DNA from: Streptomyces monomycini
GTDB taxonomy: Bacteria; Actinomycetota; Actinomycetes; Streptomycetales; Streptomycetaceae
Assembly (NCBI RefSeq): GCF_022271435.1
Contig: NZ_JAFIQY010000014.1
Coordinates: forward strand, 46,845-110,844
Reading direction: 5' to 3'
Length of the DNA stretch: 64,000 bases
In this document: positions 7,901-19,439 of the stretch, one piece after another
Numbering within the stretch: the stretch's first letter is position 1
How the letters are laid out: every line of letters begins with the position of its first letter
Made by a program: the position numbers and the translations under genes
The notes under the pieces: generated by a model
Database searches by the model: none
Told to the model about the DNA's origin: nothing
What the model saw: only the letters and a program-made list of their open reading frames with translations

Positions 7901-9249
7901 ATGCATCCACCCGCACGGAACACGCGTCCGTCCACACGGAAATCGACATCCCCCGGGGCGGTCTCCGCGTCCGGCGCGAGCCCGGACGTGCTCGTCGTCG
8001 GCGGCGGCATCATCGGCCTGGTCACCGCCTGGCGGGCGGCCCGGCTCGGGCTGCGGACCGCCGTCGCCGACCCGGCCCCCGGCGGTGGCGCCGCCCAGGT
8101 CGCGGCGGGGATGCTGGCCGCCGTCACCGAGCTGCACTACGGCGAGCAGACGCTGCTCGGCCTCAATCTCGCCTCCGCGCGCCGCTATCCGGAGTTCGCC
8201 GCCGAGCTGACGGAGGCGAGCGGTCTGGATGTCGGCTACCGCCGGTGCGGCACCCTGGCCGTCGCGCTGGACGCCGACGACCGCGCCCACCTGCGCGACC
8301 TGCACGCCCTCCAGCTCCGCAGCGGCCTGGAGTCCGAGTGGCTGACGGGGCGCGAGTGCCGTCGCCTGGAGCCGTTGCTCGCGCCGGGCGTGCGCGGGGG
8401 CCTGCGCGTGGACGGGGACCACCAGGTCGATCCGCGGCGGCTGGCCGCCGCGCTGCTCGCCGCCTGCGAGCGGGCCGGGGTCGCCTTCCACCGCTCCGCG
8501 GCCGAGCGGCTGACCGTCGTGCGGGGCCGCGCCACCGGCGCCGGACTGGCCGACGGCAGCCGGGTCACGGCCGGGCAGGTGGTGCTCGCGGCGGGCAGCC
8601 GGAGCGGGCTGCTGGCGGGCGTCCCCGAGGACGTGCTGCCGCCGGTCCGCCCGGTCAAGGGCCAGGTGCTGCGGCTGCGGATGCCGGACGGCCTGCCCGG
8701 CGGCGTACCGTTTCTGTCCCGCACCGTACGGGCCGTGGTGCGCGGCGGCCCGCTCTACCTCGTACCGCGCGAGAACGGTGAGTTGGTCGTCGGCGCCACC
8801 AGCGAGGAGCTGGGCTGGGACACCACGGTCACCGCGGGCGGGGTCTACGAGCTGCTGCGGGACGCCCATGAGCTGGTCCCCGGCATCACCGAACTGCCCC
8901 TGGTCGAGTCCCGCGCCGGGCTGCGCCCCGGCTCGCCCGACAACGCGCCGCTGCTCGGCCCGACCGCGCTGCCCGGCCTGCTGGTGGCGACCGGGCACCA
9001 CCGCAACGGGGTGCTGCTGACGCCGGTCACGGGCGACGTGATGGCGGCGGCGCTGACCGGCGGCCCGCTGCCGGAGGAGGCGCGGGCGTTCACCCCGGAC
9101 CGCTTCGCGGCGGGCGCGTCCGGGCTCCCGGCATCGTCCGGTCCCGCGCCCTCGTCCGGTCCCGCGCCGTCGTCCCCTCCCCTCCAGGCTCCCGCGAACG
9201 GCACCGACCAGGCTCCCGCGACCGCCCCCGCCCCTCAGGAGCAGCCCGT

Positions 9250-9253
<4 letters not shown>
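7901..9253 (+). CDS. thiO: Glycine oxidase ThiO
   Basis: 450 residues. ThiO oxidises glycine to iminoacetate (dehydroglycine), a building block of the thiazole ring of thiamine. The FAD-binding DVLVVGGGIIGLVTAW lies near residues 29-44, and the C-terminal GLLVATGHHRNGVLLTPVTG near 365-385 is the DAO-family FAD and substrate region. An unordered N-terminal lead (about 27 residues) and a Ser/Pro/Ala-rich tail (about 405-450) are extra compared with the core enzyme. It is the first gene of thiO-thiS-thiG, sits right behind the TPP riboswitch, and its stop overlaps the thiS start by four bases. Confidence 0.95.
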
Positions 9254-10273
<1,020 letters not shown>

Positions 10274-10479
10274 TCGGCCGCGGCCTCCCGGGGCACGGCG
10301 GGCAGCGTCCCTGACCGGCCGCCGCCCGCCACCACCCGACACCACCCACCCCGCGAAAGGGGCATCCCGCACATCCCGGCCGGTCCGCGGCCCGCCCCTG
10401 TCACTGTTCGGATGCAATGGCCGCGGGTTCCCGGGCAGGGCGTCCGGCACCGCCGTGGCGGCTCGTAGACTCGTCTGCC

Positions 10480-12489
10480 GTGGATACGACCCTTCAGGAC
10501 CCGCTGGTCGGGCAGCTGCTCGACGGCCGGTACCAGGTGCAGGCGCGCGTCGCCGCCGGCGGCATGGCCACGGTCTACCGGGCCGTGGACACCCGGCTGG
10601 ACCGGGTGCTCGCCCTGAAGGTGATGCACCCGTCGCTGGCGGCCGACGCCGCGTTCGTCGACCGCTTCATCCGCGAGGCCAAGTCCGCCGCCCGGCTCGA
10701 CCACCCCAATGTGGTGGGCGTCTACGACCAGGGCACCGACGGCACGTACGTGTACCTGGCCATGGAGTACGTCGCCGGGTGCACGCTGCGCGACGTCCTG
10801 CGCGAGCGCGGCGCCCTCCAGCCGCGGGCGGCGCTGGACATCGTGGAGCCGATCCTGGCCGCGCTGGGCGCCGCCCACCGGGCCGGGCTGGTGCACCGCG
10901 ACATGAAGCCGGAGAACGTCCTGATCGGCGACGACGGCCGGGTCAAGGTCGCCGACTTCGGCCTCGTACGGACCGTGGACGCGAACAGCACCGCCTCGAC
11001 CGGCTCGCTCCTGGGCACGGTCTCCTACCTGGCGCCCGAGCGCATCGAAGACAGTACGGCCGGTGCGGCCGGTCCGCCCGCGGACGTCTACGCGTGCGGT
11101 GTCGTGCTGTTCGAGATGCTGACCGGCGGCAAGCCGCACACCGGCGGCAGCGCCGCCCAGGTGCTCTACCAGCACCTCCACGAGGGCGTGCCGGCCCCTT
11201 CCACGTACGCGCCCGAGCTGGCGCCGCAGCTCGACGACCTGGTCGCCGCGGCCACCGCGCGCCGCCCCGAGCTGCGCCCGCAGGACGCGGTGACGCTGCT
11301 CGCGCAGACGCGCACGGTACGGGCCGAGCTGACCGACGCGCAGCTGGACGCGGTGCCGCCGCAGGCCAACGAGGCACCGGCGGGCGGGGCCGCGGCGGGC
11401 TCCGAGGACCGTACGAGCGTGCTGCCGCGGATCGCCGTCCAGCAGCCGCTGCCGCTGGAGGAGCCGCTGAACCACACCAGCAGGCTGGAGACTCCGCCAC
11501 CGGACCCGGTGTCGGCGGCCGAGCCGACCACCCGGCTGCGCCCGGCGGCGGCCGCCCCGCGGACGGGGCCCTGGGCCGGAGCGTGGACCGGGCTGCTGCG
11601 GACCCGGCGCAGGGCGGCCTCGGTAATCGCCGCCGTGCTGCTCGTACTGGTGGTGGGCGCGGGCGTCTGGTACATCAACTCCGGACAGTTCACCACCGTC
11701 CCGCCCGTACTGGACATGACGCAGGCGAAGGCGGAGCAGACGCTGCGCGACGAGGGCCTGGAGGTGAAGGTGGAGCGCGCCTTCAGCCCGAATGTGGAGC
11801 GTGGCCACGTCATGGCCACGGAGCCGGAGAACGGCAAGCGCATCCGCGGTACGGGCACGGTCACCATCACCTTGTCCAAGGGCCCGGAGATCGTGCAGGT
11901 GCCCGACCTGGTGGGCACGCCGGTCGCCGACGCCAAGCGCAAGCTGCGCGACCTGGGGCTGACCGTCGGCACGGTGCACAAGGAGTTCTCCGACGAGGTC
12001 GCCAAGGGGTCGGTGATCGGCACCGACCCGGCGGCCGGCAGCAAGCGGCGCCCGGAGACCGCCGTCGCGCTCACGGTCAGCCGTGGCGCCGAGGTCGACG
12101 TGCCGGACGTGACCGGCCGGGACCGGGCGGACGCGGAGGCGACACTGCGCGGCGCGGGCTTCGAGGTGAAGATCGCGGACGGTACGGTGCACTCCCCGCA
12201 CGACAAGGGCAAGGTCGCCCGGCAGGAGCCGGGGGCGGGCGGCAAGCTGGGCCGGGGCGACACCGTGACGCTCACGCTCTCCGAGGGCCCCGAGATGGTC
12301 ACCGTGCCGGACGTGACCGGCAAGACCGAGGCCGACGCGCGGCAGGCCCTGTCCGACGCGGGCTTCGCGGTCGAGGTCAAGAAGCCGTTCCTGTTCCCGA
12401 AGGACAAGGTCGCGAGCCAGTCGGTCGCGGGCGGCGGGCAGGCGGCGAAGGGCAGCAAGATCACCATCCGGCTGGAGAGCGTGCTGTGA
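10480..12489 (+). CDS. Membrane Ser/Thr protein kinase with four PASTA domains
   Basis: 669 residues. Kinase domain about 15-275: glycine loop [15 protein letters not shown] lysine in LALKVM (residue 47), catalytic HRDMKPEN (139-146), DFG (159-161) and APE. A low-complexity linker leads to one membrane helix (about 379-399, [19 protein letters not shown]). Four extracellular PASTA repeats follow (about 404-469, 470-536, 537-605, 606-669); in PknB-type kinases these bind peptidoglycan fragments. By position next to the Rv2175c-like gene it matches mycobacterial PknL, although I recall PknL itself as lacking PASTA repeats. I chose the GTG at 10480; TAGACT at 10466-10471 is eight bases upstream, which fits a leaderless transcript. 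Frame open upstream to 10417. Confidence 0.93.
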   Translation: MDTTLQDPLVGQLLDGRYQVQARVAAGGMATVYRAVDTRLDRVLALKVMHPSLAADAAFVDRFIREAKSAARLDHPNVVGVYDQGTDGTYVYLAMEYVAGCTLRDVLRERGALQPRAALDIVEPILAALGAAHRAGLVHRDMKPENVLIGDDGRVKVADFGLVRTVDANSTASTGSLLGTVSYLAPERIEDSTAGAAGPPADVYACGVVLFEMLTGGKPHTGGSAAQVLYQHLHEGVPAPSTYAPELAPQLDDLVAAATARRPELRPQDAVTLLAQTRTVRAELTDAQLDAVPPQANEAPAGGAAAGSEDRTSVLPRIAVQQPLPLEEPLNHTSRLETPPPDPVSAAEPTTRLRPAAAAPRTGPWAGAWTGLLRTRRRAASVIAAVLLVLVVGAGVWYINSGQFTTVPPVLDMTQAKAEQTLRDEGLEVKVERAFSPNVERGHVMATEPENGKRIRGTGTVTITLSKGPEIVQVPDLVGTPVADAKRKLRDLGLTVGTVHKEFSDEVAKGSVIGTDPAAGSKRRPETAVALTVSRGAEVDVPDVTGRDRADAEATLRGAGFEVKIADGTVHSPHDKGKVARQEPGAGGKLGRGDTVTLTLSEGPEMVTVPDVTGKTEADARQALSDAGFAVEVKKPFLFPKDKVASQSVAGGGQAAKGSKITIRLESVL

Positions 12490-12627
12490 GCCGGGGCGGC
12501 GCCTCGGCGCCGTCCCCGGGCCCCCGGGCCCCCAGGCCCCCAGGCCCGCTGTCCCGCCGTCCCGCTGTGAGCAAGGACGCCCGCCCGCACGCCGGGGCGG
12601 GCGCCCGGCACCTGGCACCCTTGACGG

Positions 12628-13578
12628 GTGAGCACCTCCCCTTCCCCGCAGAACTCTCCGCAGAACGTTCCGCAGGACGCCCAGCAGGACGCCCGGCAGA
12701 CCTCCCAGCAGCGCGCCCGGGAGCGCAATCCGGTCGGCGGCCACGTCCCGGTGGCCGGCGGTCTGGCCAAGGTCGGCGTCCCGTACGCCCGTGACATCGG
12801 CGGCGAGGCCGTACAGGTCTTCGTCGCCAACCCGCGCGGCTGGGCGACGCCGCCCGGCAGCCCGCAGCAGGACGAGGCGTTCCGGGAGGCGTGCGAACGG
12901 GAGGCGCTCCCGGCGTACGTGCACGCCCCCTACCTGATCAACTTCGGCTCGCACACCGCGGAGACCGTCGAGAAGTCCGTGCTCTCGCTGCGCCACTCGC
13001 TGCGGCGCGGCCGGGCGATCGGCGCGCGGGGCGTGGTGGTGCACACCGGCTCGGCGACCGGCGGGCGCCCCCGCGCCGAGGCCCTGGCGCAGGTACGCGA
13101 ACGGATGCGTCCGCTGCTGGAGGAGCTGACGCACGACGACGACCCGTGGCTGCTGCTGGAGCCGACGGCGGGTCAGGGCGCGTCGCTGTGCGCGCTGGCG
13201 GAGGATCTCGGTCCGTACTTCGACGCGCTGGACCGGCACCCGAAGCTGGGCATCTGCCTGGACACCTGCCACGCCTTCGCGGCCGGGCACGACATGGCGG
13301 CGCCCGGCGGCATGAAGGCGCTGCTGGACGAGCTGGTCGACGTCGCGGGCGAGGGGCGGCTGAAACTGATCCACGCCAACGACTCCAAGGACGTCGTCGG
13401 CGCACACAAGGACCGCCACGAGAACATCGGCGCGGGGCACATCGGCGCCGACCCGTTCGGTGAGCTGTTCCGGCATCCGGCCACCCTGGGCGTACCGCTG
13501 GTGATCGAGACCCCGGGCGGCAAGGAGGGGCACGCGGCGGACGTGGCCCGGCTGAAGGATCTGCGGCACCCGGCCTGA
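12628..13578 (+). CDS. nfo: Endonuclease IV (AP endonuclease Nfo)
   Basis: 316 residues. The enzyme cuts DNA 5' of abasic sites during base-excision repair and uses a three-zinc centre. Metal-binding signatures appear in order: HAPYLINFGS (about 100), VVVHTGS (about 137), LLLEPTAGQG (about 173), GICLDTCHAFAAGHD (about 209-223), IHANDSK, HENIGAGHIG (about 270) and IETPGG near 293. The first 34 residues are Gln/Ser-rich and not part of the fold, so the true start could be further in. It lies downstream of the kinase gene and converges on the molybdopterin protein gene. Confidence 0.93.
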   Translation: MSTSPSPQNSPQNVPQDAQQDARQTSQQRARERNPVGGHVPVAGGLAKVGVPYARDIGGEAVQVFVANPRGWATPPGSPQQDEAFREACEREALPAYVHAPYLINFGSHTAETVEKSVLSLRHSLRRGRAIGARGVVVHTGSATGGRPRAEALAQVRERMRPLLEELTHDDDPWLLLEPTAGQGASLCALAEDLGPYFDALDRHPKLGICLDTCHAFAAGHDMAAPGGMKALLDELVDVAGEGRLKLIHANDSKDVVGAHKDRHENIGAGHIGADPFGELFRHPATLGVPLVIETPGGKEGHAADVARLKDLRHPA

Positions 13579-13599
13579 GGCGGGCGGGCCGGGGCGCGC

Positions 13600-13695
13600 G
13601 GTACCGGCTACGGGCAGGTGCCGGTGCGGCTACGGGCGGGTACGACTACGGGTCGGCGCCGGTGCGGATACGAGCAGGCGCCGGTACGGCTACAG
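13600..13695. repeat. Imperfect 17-22-bp tandem repeats between convergent genes
   Basis: Variants of GGTGCGGCTACGGGC-type units recur four to five times between the nfo stop (13578) and the stop of the minus-strand molybdopterin gene (13690), running a few bases into the latter. Unit length varies and there are no constant repeats with unique spacers, so it is not a CRISPR. Function unknown; no clean terminator is visible here. Confidence 0.6.
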
Positions 13696-14322
13696 CTCCG
13701 GCCCGTCCCCCGGCCCTTCCTGGTAGGAGTAGCGCTGCTCGCGCCACGGGTCGCCGAGGTTGTGGTAGCCGCGCTCCTCCCAGAAGCCACGGCGGTCCGC
13801 TGTCATGTACTCGATGCCGCGCACCCACTTGGGCCCTTTCCAGGCGTACAGGTGCGGCACGATCAGGCGGACCGGAAACCCGTGCTCGGCGGTGAGCAGC
13901 TCACCGGAGCGGTGGGTGGCGAACAGTGACTTGGCGTCGGCGAAGTCGGCCAGCTTGAGGTTCGAACTGAATCCGTATTCGGCCCACACCATCACATGGG
14001 TGACATCCGGGGCCGGCGGCGCGAGGTCGAGAAGGGTACGGGTGGAGATTCCACCCCATTCGGCGCCGAGCATGCTGAACTTCGTGACGCAGTGCATGTC
14101 GGCCACAACGGTCGTATAGGGCAGCGCGGTGAATTCCTCGTGCGTCCAGCAGTGCTTGCCGCCGTCCGCGGTGGCGCCGAAAGCGCGGAACTCCCAGCGC
14201 TCGGGCCGGAATTTCGGTACCGGGCCGTAGTGCGTGACCGGCCATCCCCGTTGCAGTCGCTGCCCCGGAGGCAGCTGAGGATGCTCCGCTTCGCGGCTTT
14301 CGGGCTGACCCATGCTCTCCAT
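13690..14322 (-). CDS. Sulfite-oxidase-fold molybdopterin-dependent oxidoreductase
   Basis: 210 residues from the ATG at 14322, which has GAGGG nine bases upstream; an earlier in-frame start at 14412 adds a non-conserved lead, and ATG 14313 is also possible. The protein has the catalytic core of SUOX-fold enzymes such as MsrP/YedY: the molybdenum-ligand cysteine in ADMHCVTKFSMLGAEWGG (Cys78), the LLDLAPPAPDVTHVMVWAEYGF strand region, and the C-terminal WVRGIEYM and GYHNLGDPW motifs. There is no twin-arginine signal, so it should be cytosolic. Substrate unknown. It is divergent from bacterioferritin. Confidence 0.88.
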   Translation of the reverse strand: MESMGQPESREAEHPQLPPGQRLQRGWPVTHYGPVPKFRPERWEFRAFGATADGGKHCWTHEEFTALPYTTVVADMHCVTKFSMLGAEWGGISTRTLLDLAPPAPDVTHVMVWAEYGFSSNLKLADFADAKSLFATHRSGELLTAEHGFPVRLIVPHLYAWKGPKWVRGIEYMTADRRGFWEERGYHNLGDPWREQRYSYQEGPGDGPEL

Positions 14323-14468
14323 GGTGTCAGACCCTCGGGCGTGCCGGTGACCAGGGCGACAGCGATTCGGGCAACTCGTACTAAGCGTGCACTTACTGGA
14401 CGCCCAGCTCACGACGGTGCAAGGATGCGCGGCACCTGCCAGTACTCGCGTGGAAGGAGCCCGCTGCC

Positions 14469-14948
14469 ATGCAGGGCGACCCCGAGGTCATCGAATTCCT
14501 CAACGAGCAGCTGACCGCCGAGCTGACCGCCATCAACCAGTACTTCCTGCACGCGAAGATGCAGGAGAACTTCGGCTGGACCAAGCTGGCCAAGTACACC
14601 CGGCACGAGTCGTTCGACGAGATGAAGCATGCGGAGATCCTCACCGACCGCATCCTCTTCCTGGACGGCCTGCCCAACTACCAGCGGCTCTTCCACGTCC
14701 GGGTGGGCCAGACCGTCACCGAGATGTTCCAGGCGGACCGGCAGATCGAGGTGGAGGCCATCGACCGCCTCAAGCGGGGCATCGACGTGATGCGGACCAA
14801 GGGGGACATCACCTCGGCCAACATCTTCGAGTCCATCCTGGCCGACGAGGAGCACCACATCGACTATCTGGACACCCAGCTGGACCTGATCGAGAAGCTC
14901 GGCGAGCCGCTGTATCTCGCCCAGGTGATCGAGCAGCCGGAGGGCTGA
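14469..14948 (+). CDS. bfr: Bacterioferritin
   Basis: 159 residues, a full-length heme-containing ferritin that stores iron as a 24-mer. All ferroxidase ligands are at standard positions: Glu18, Glu51, His54, Glu94, Glu127 and His130; the heme-ligand methionine is Met52 (FDEMKHAE). A good AAGGAG ribosome site lies before the ATG. The adjacent bfd gene on the other strand encodes the partner ferredoxin that helps release iron. I found no iron box in the 146-base region before bfr, unlike before bfd. Confidence 0.97.
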   Translation: MQGDPEVIEFLNEQLTAELTAINQYFLHAKMQENFGWTKLAKYTRHESFDEMKHAEILTDRILFLDGLPNYQRLFHVRVGQTVTEMFQADRQIEVEAIDRLKRGIDVMRTKGDITSANIFESILADEEHHIDYLDTQLDLIEKLGEPLYLAQVIEQPEG

Positions 14949-15065
14949 GGTGGTCCGCTGACGATCCGCTGAAACGGTCCGCCCAAGCGGAACGTTCCTT
15001 CAGCCGGGCCGTACGGACGAGTGCTCCGGACAGCGCCACGTCGGCGCGCCGCCTCCGGAGTGGCT

Positions 15066-15389
15066 TCAGGCCGCTTCCGGCAGGGCGCCGGGCGCCACGC
15101 CGGGTGCCGTCTGCGGCGCGATGTCGTACGGGCCGGGCCTGCCGGCACCCGTCCCCGCGGCCGTACCGCCGGACGCCTCGGCGCCGAGCGGTTCGGGGGC
15201 GCCCTGGTCGATCAGCTCGCGCCGGGGGCAGGTGCCCCGGCCCAGCAGCGCCTGGATGCGGCGGACGCAGCCGCCGCAGTCGGTGCCGGCCTTGCTGGCG
15301 GAAGCGATCTGGCGCGGAGTGCAGGCACCGGACTCCGCGTGCTCACGGACCTGCTGCTCCGTGATGCCGAAGCACGAGCAGACGTACAC
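15066..15389 (-). CDS. bfd: Bacterioferritin-associated [2Fe-2S] ferredoxin
   Basis: 107 residues. The first 55 form a BFD-like [2Fe-2S] domain with Cys4 and Cys6 (MYVCSCFGIT) and Cys38 and Cys41 (TDCGGC), the family pattern. Bfd proteins pass electrons to bacterioferritin heme so that stored iron is released. The last 50 residues (Gly/Ala/Pro-rich) are extra compared with the usual 60-70-residue Bfd. An iron box lies 32 bases upstream of the ATG, so expression should rise in iron starvation. It converges on bfr, with stops 118 bases apart. Confidence 0.92.
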   Translation of the reverse strand: MYVCSCFGITEQQVREHAESGACTPRQIASASKAGTDCGGCVRRIQALLGRGTCPRRELIDQGAPEPLGAEASGGTAAGTGAGRPGPYDIAPQTAPGVAPGALPEAA

Positions 15390-15420
15390 GCGGATTCACC
15401 TCCGTCGACCTGTTCCGCAG

Positions 15421-15439
15421 TGAGGTTACCCTTACCTTA
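15421..15439 (-). promoter_or_regulatory. Iron box (IdeR/DmdR1-type operator) before bfd
   Basis: Read on the minus strand the 19-mer is TAAGGTAAGGGTAACCTCA. It matches the actinobacterial consensus TTAGGTTAGGCTAACCTAA at 15 of 19 positions. It lies 32 bases from the bfd start codon, where a bound DtxR-family repressor would block transcription when iron is available. Confidence 0.8.
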
Positions 15440-15465
15440 CCCGGGACGAAAGTCCGTTAACAACG

Positions 15466-15503
15466 CCGATGGGGCGCGGATCCTGTGATCCGCGCCCCAT
15501 CGG
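15466..15503 (-). terminator. Strong hairpin terminator after the DAHP synthase gene
   Basis: A perfect 17-bp stem (15466-15482 with 15487-15503) with a 4-base CTGT loop, 32 bases past the DAHP synthase stop codon. It insulates bfd, which starts further along the same strand, from read-through. Confidence 0.85.
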
Positions 15504-15534
15504 TGCGTGCGTACGGCCCGGCCGGGCCGGTGAC

Positions 15535-16887
<1,353 letters not shown>

Positions 16888-17003
16888 TCAACTTTACGGG
16901 GTCGGGAGAGGGGTCCATCTCGCCGACCGGGATGTGAGACGAAGGTCCCACTCCTGTGGACCGCCGGGGGCGCGCGCCCGGCCCGGTGGTGCGCCCGCGC
17001 GGC

Positions 17004-18386
17004 TCAGTCCGGTACGGAGTCCTCCGGGGCGCCACGGGCGATGGCGGCCAGCGTGCGCAGCGCGTACGCCAGGTCGTCGGGCGCCGGCGCGGCGAGGGCG
17101 ACGCGGACGGCGTTGGGGGCGGGCGCGGCGCCGTGCGTGCCCTCCGCGCCGACGGCGAACGCGGCGGCCGGGGTGACGGCGATGCCGTGCCGGGCGGCGG
17201 CCGCGAGGAAGGTCTCCGCGCGCCATCCCTCGGGCAGCTCCCACCAGGCGAAGTAGGAGGCCGGGTCGGCCCGTACCCGGAAGCCGCCGAGATGCTCGCG
17301 CAGCAGCGCCTGCCGGGCGGCGGCGTCCTCGCGCTTGGCCTCGACGACCGTCGTCACCACACCGTCCAGCAGCCAGCGGACGGTGGCGTCCAGGGCGAAG
17401 CCGCCGGCCGTCCAGCCGCCGGAGCGCAGGGCGGCGGCGACCCGGTCGGCGGATGCGGGCGGCGCGAGGACCAGGCCGGTGGTCAGGCCGGGCGCCAGGC
17501 GCTTGGAGAGGCTGTCGACCAGGAGGGTGCGCTCGGGGGCCAGGGCGGCCAGCGGCGGAAGAGCGGCCTGCCGGCCGTCGTCCAGGAGGAAGGACCAGAC
17601 GGCGTCCTCGACGGCCCACAGGTCCAGGGCGCGCAGCGTCTCGGCCAGCTCGGCGCGGCGCCCGGCGGGCATGGTCACGCCGAGTGGGTTGTGCAGCGTC
17701 GGCTGGAGGTAGACGGCGTGCAGCGGGGCGCCGCGGTGGGTCTCCCGTACGGCGTCCGGGTGCAGGCCGTACGCGTCGCCGGCGAGCGGTACGAGGGTGA
17801 CGCCGAGGCGGGCGGCTACGGACTTGACCAGCGGATAGGTGAGCGCTTCAACGCCGAGACGGCCGCCGGGCGGCACCAGCGCGGCGAGCGCGCCCGCGAT
17901 GGCCTGGCGGCCGTTGCCCGCGAACAGCAGGCCCGCGGGGTCGGGGCGGAACTCCCCACGGGCGAGGAGGGCGGCGAAGCTCTCGCGGGCGGCCGCGGAG
18001 CCGGTGGCAGGAGCGACGGCCAGGGCCGCGCTCAGTACGTCGGGGCGCAGCAGGGGTTCCAGCCCGCGGGCGAGGAGGGCGGCCTGCCCGGGGACCTCGG
18101 GGTAGTTGAGTTCCAGGTTGACGCGGGTGCGACGGGCGGGGTCGGCGGGTTCGGCGAGCGCGGTTCCGGGGGCGTGCTGGGCGGCGCGTACGTACGTGCC
18201 GCGGCCGACCTCGCCGACGGTCAGCCCGCGGCGGGCCAGTTCGCGGTAGACGCGGGCGGCGGTGGAGTTGGCGATGCCGTGGGCGCGGGCGAAGGCGCGC
18301 TGGGTGGCGAGCCGGTCGCCGGGGCGCAGCCGCCCGGCGGCGATGTCGGCCGCGACGGCGTCGGCGATGCGCTGGTAGTCCTCCAC
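17004..18386 (-). CDS. MocR-type regulator (GntR wHTH fused to PLP aminotransferase fold)
   Basis: 460 residues. Residues 1-70 form a GntR-type winged helix (RPGDRLATQRAFARAHGIANSTAARVYREL is typical). Residues about 90-455 have the fold-type I aminotransferase domain: NGRQAIAG, LQPTLHNPLG (about 230-240), VEDAVWSFLL and the PLP-lysine motif LVDSLSKRLAPGL near 290. MocR proteins use PLP or an amine/amino acid as effector. It is divergent from an alpha/beta hydrolase gene, and the region between holds direct and inverted repeats that look like its operator, so it probably controls both genes. Not PdxR by context: no pdxST is nearby. Confidence 0.92.
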   Translation of the reverse strand: MEDYQRIADAVAADIAAGRLRPGDRLATQRAFARAHGIANSTAARVYRELARRGLTVGEVGRGTYVRAAQHAPGTALAEPADPARRTRVNLELNYPEVPGQAALLARGLEPLLRPDVLSAALAVAPATGSAAARESFAALLARGEFRPDPAGLLFAGNGRQAIAGALAALVPPGGRLGVEALTYPLVKSVAARLGVTLVPLAGDAYGLHPDAVRETHRGAPLHAVYLQPTLHNPLGVTMPAGRRAELAETLRALDLWAVEDAVWSFLLDDGRQAALPPLAALAPERTLLVDSLSKRLAPGLTTGLVLAPPASADRVAAALRSGGWTAGGFALDATVRWLLDGVVTTVVEAKREDAAARQALLREHLGGFRVRADPASYFAWWELPEGWRAETFLAAAARHGIAVTPAAAFAVGAEGTHGAAPAPNAVRVALAAPAPDDLAYALRTLAAIARGAPEDSVPD

Positions 18387-18419
18387 GGGCCCTCCCGGTC
18401 GTCACTTCAGATGTCCAGC

Positions 18420-18453
18420 ATTGCACCGAGTGCAATGTTTTTATTGCACCGAG
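18420..18453. promoter_or_regulatory. MocR operator: ATTGCAC-CGA-GTGCAAT plus a direct repeat
   Basis: A perfect 7-bp inverted repeat (18420-18436) is followed by a second copy of its first half, ATTGCACCGAG (18443-18453), 23 bases along. MocR proteins usually bind such paired direct repeats with an inverted one. The second copy contains TTGCAC, the likely -35 box of the hydrolase promoter, so binding can activate or block transcription. Confidence 0.75.
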
Positions 18454-18472
18454 ATGGTGGGCGTCCTAGCAT
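18445..18472 (+). promoter_or_regulatory. Promoter of the alpha/beta hydrolase gene
   Basis: TTGCAC (18445-18450), a 16-base spacer and TAGCAT (18467-18472). The -35 box lies inside the second MocR half-site. The GTG start is 50 bases downstream with AGGGGCGAG as ribosome binding site. Confidence 0.6.
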
Positions 18473-18521
18473 CGAGCCGTCAACAGGCCGGCCGCCAAGA
18501 TCCTACGAACAGGGGCGAGTT

Positions 18522-19343
18522 GTGCTGCGTACAGCCACCGTCAACGGCATCACCACCGCGTACGAGGACACCGGCGAAGCGGCCGGAGAAACGATTCTGC
18601 TCATTCATGGGCACCCCTTCGACCACACGATGTGGGCCCCGCAGACCACCGCGCTGGCCGCCGCCGGCCACCGCGTCCTCGTACCGGACCTGCGCGGCTA
18701 CGGTGCCACCCAGGTCGTCCCGGGCACGACCCGCCTGGAGACCTTCGCCGCCGACCTCGCCGCTCTCCTGGACCACCTCGGGGTGACGGACCGGATCGTC
18801 CTCGGCGGCCTGTCCATGGGCGGCCAGATCGCCATGGAGTGCGCCTGCCGCTTCCCGGAACGGCTGCGCGCCCTCGTCCTCGCGGACACCTTCGCCCGCG
18901 CCGAGACCCCCGAAGGCCGTCAGGCCCGCAACGCCATGGCCGACCGGCTGCTGCGCGAAGGAATGCGCGGCTACACGGAAGAGGCCCTGGACAAGATGGT
19001 CTCGCCGCGCACCATCGCCACCCGGCCCGCCGTCGCGGATCACGTACGGCGCATGATGCTCGGCACGCCGCCCGAGGGCGCCGCCGCCGCTCTGCGGGGC
19101 CGCGCGGAACGCCCCGACTACGCCGATACGCTGGCCCGGCTCGCCGTACCGGCCCTCGTCCTGGTCGGCCGTGACGACACCTACACCCCGGTCGCCGACG
19201 CCGAGTTCCTGTGCGACCGCATCCCGGACGCACGCCTGGCCGTCGTCGAGGACGCCGCCCACCTGCCCAACCTCGAACAGCCGGACGCCTTCGACGCCGC
19301 GCTCACCGCCTTTCTCGCGGCGCTGCCGGAGCGTGTCGGGTAG
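18522..19343 (+). CDS. Alpha/beta-fold hydrolase
   Basis: 273 residues from the GTG at 18522, which follows AGGGGCGAG; the frame is open far upstream only because of GC bias. Fold landmarks: LLIHGHPFDHTMW (oxyanion strand, about 26-38), nucleophile elbow GLSMGG with Ser98, the acidic residue in VGRDDTYTP, and the catalytic His in AAHLPN near the C-terminus. The family includes esterases, lactonases, haloperoxidase-like and 3-oxoadipate enol-lactonase-like enzymes; I cannot name the substrate. Its divergent MocR neighbour suggests induction by an amine or amino acid. The stop codon TAG is also part of the -10 box of the trp leader. Confidence 0.9.
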   Translation: MLRTATVNGITTAYEDTGEAAGETILLIHGHPFDHTMWAPQTTALAAAGHRVLVPDLRGYGATQVVPGTTRLETFAADLAALLDHLGVTDRIVLGGLSMGGQIAMECACRFPERLRALVLADTFARAETPEGRQARNAMADRLLREGMRGYTEEALDKMVSPRTIATRPAVADHVRRMMLGTPPEGAAAALRGRAERPDYADTLARLAVPALVLVGRDDTYTPVADAEFLCDRIPDARLAVVEDAAHLPNLEQPDAFDAALTAFLAALPERVG

Positions 19344-19353
19344 GGTGCCCCCC

Positions 19354-19416
19354 ATGCACGCGCAACCGACCATGAACATGAACTGGTGGTGGACCGCTCA
19401 TCCGGCGGCCCACTGA
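19354..19416 (+). CDS. trpL: trp operon leader peptide (20 residues, three Trp codons)
   Basis: A short ORF of 20 codons ending MNMNWWWTAHPAAH. Three consecutive TGG codons are followed by a GC-rich attenuator hairpin 24 bases past the stop. Ribosome stalling at these codons when tryptophanyl-tRNA is scarce should prevent the terminator from forming. The same kind of leader is documented for the anthranilate synthase gene of S. venezuelae. The ATG is seven bases after TAGGGT (19341-19346) with no Shine-Dalgarno sequence, so it may be translated from a leaderless mRNA. Confidence 0.93.
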   Translation: MHAQPTMNMNWWWTAHPAAH

Positions 19417-19439
19417 TCGCGCGTAACCACTGACATCGC

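Noticed and set aside
13600-13695. CRISPR array
   Set aside because: Units vary in length and sequence, no spacers of constant size, no cas genes. The same applies to 6241-6300 and 54912-54947.
14323-14468. Iron box before bacterioferritin
   Set aside because: No stretch comes near the 19-bp consensus; only the bfd upstream site qualifies.
17004-18386. PdxR, the PLP-synthesis MocR regulator
   Set aside because: The divergent gene is a hydrolase and no pdxS/pdxT lies in the window.
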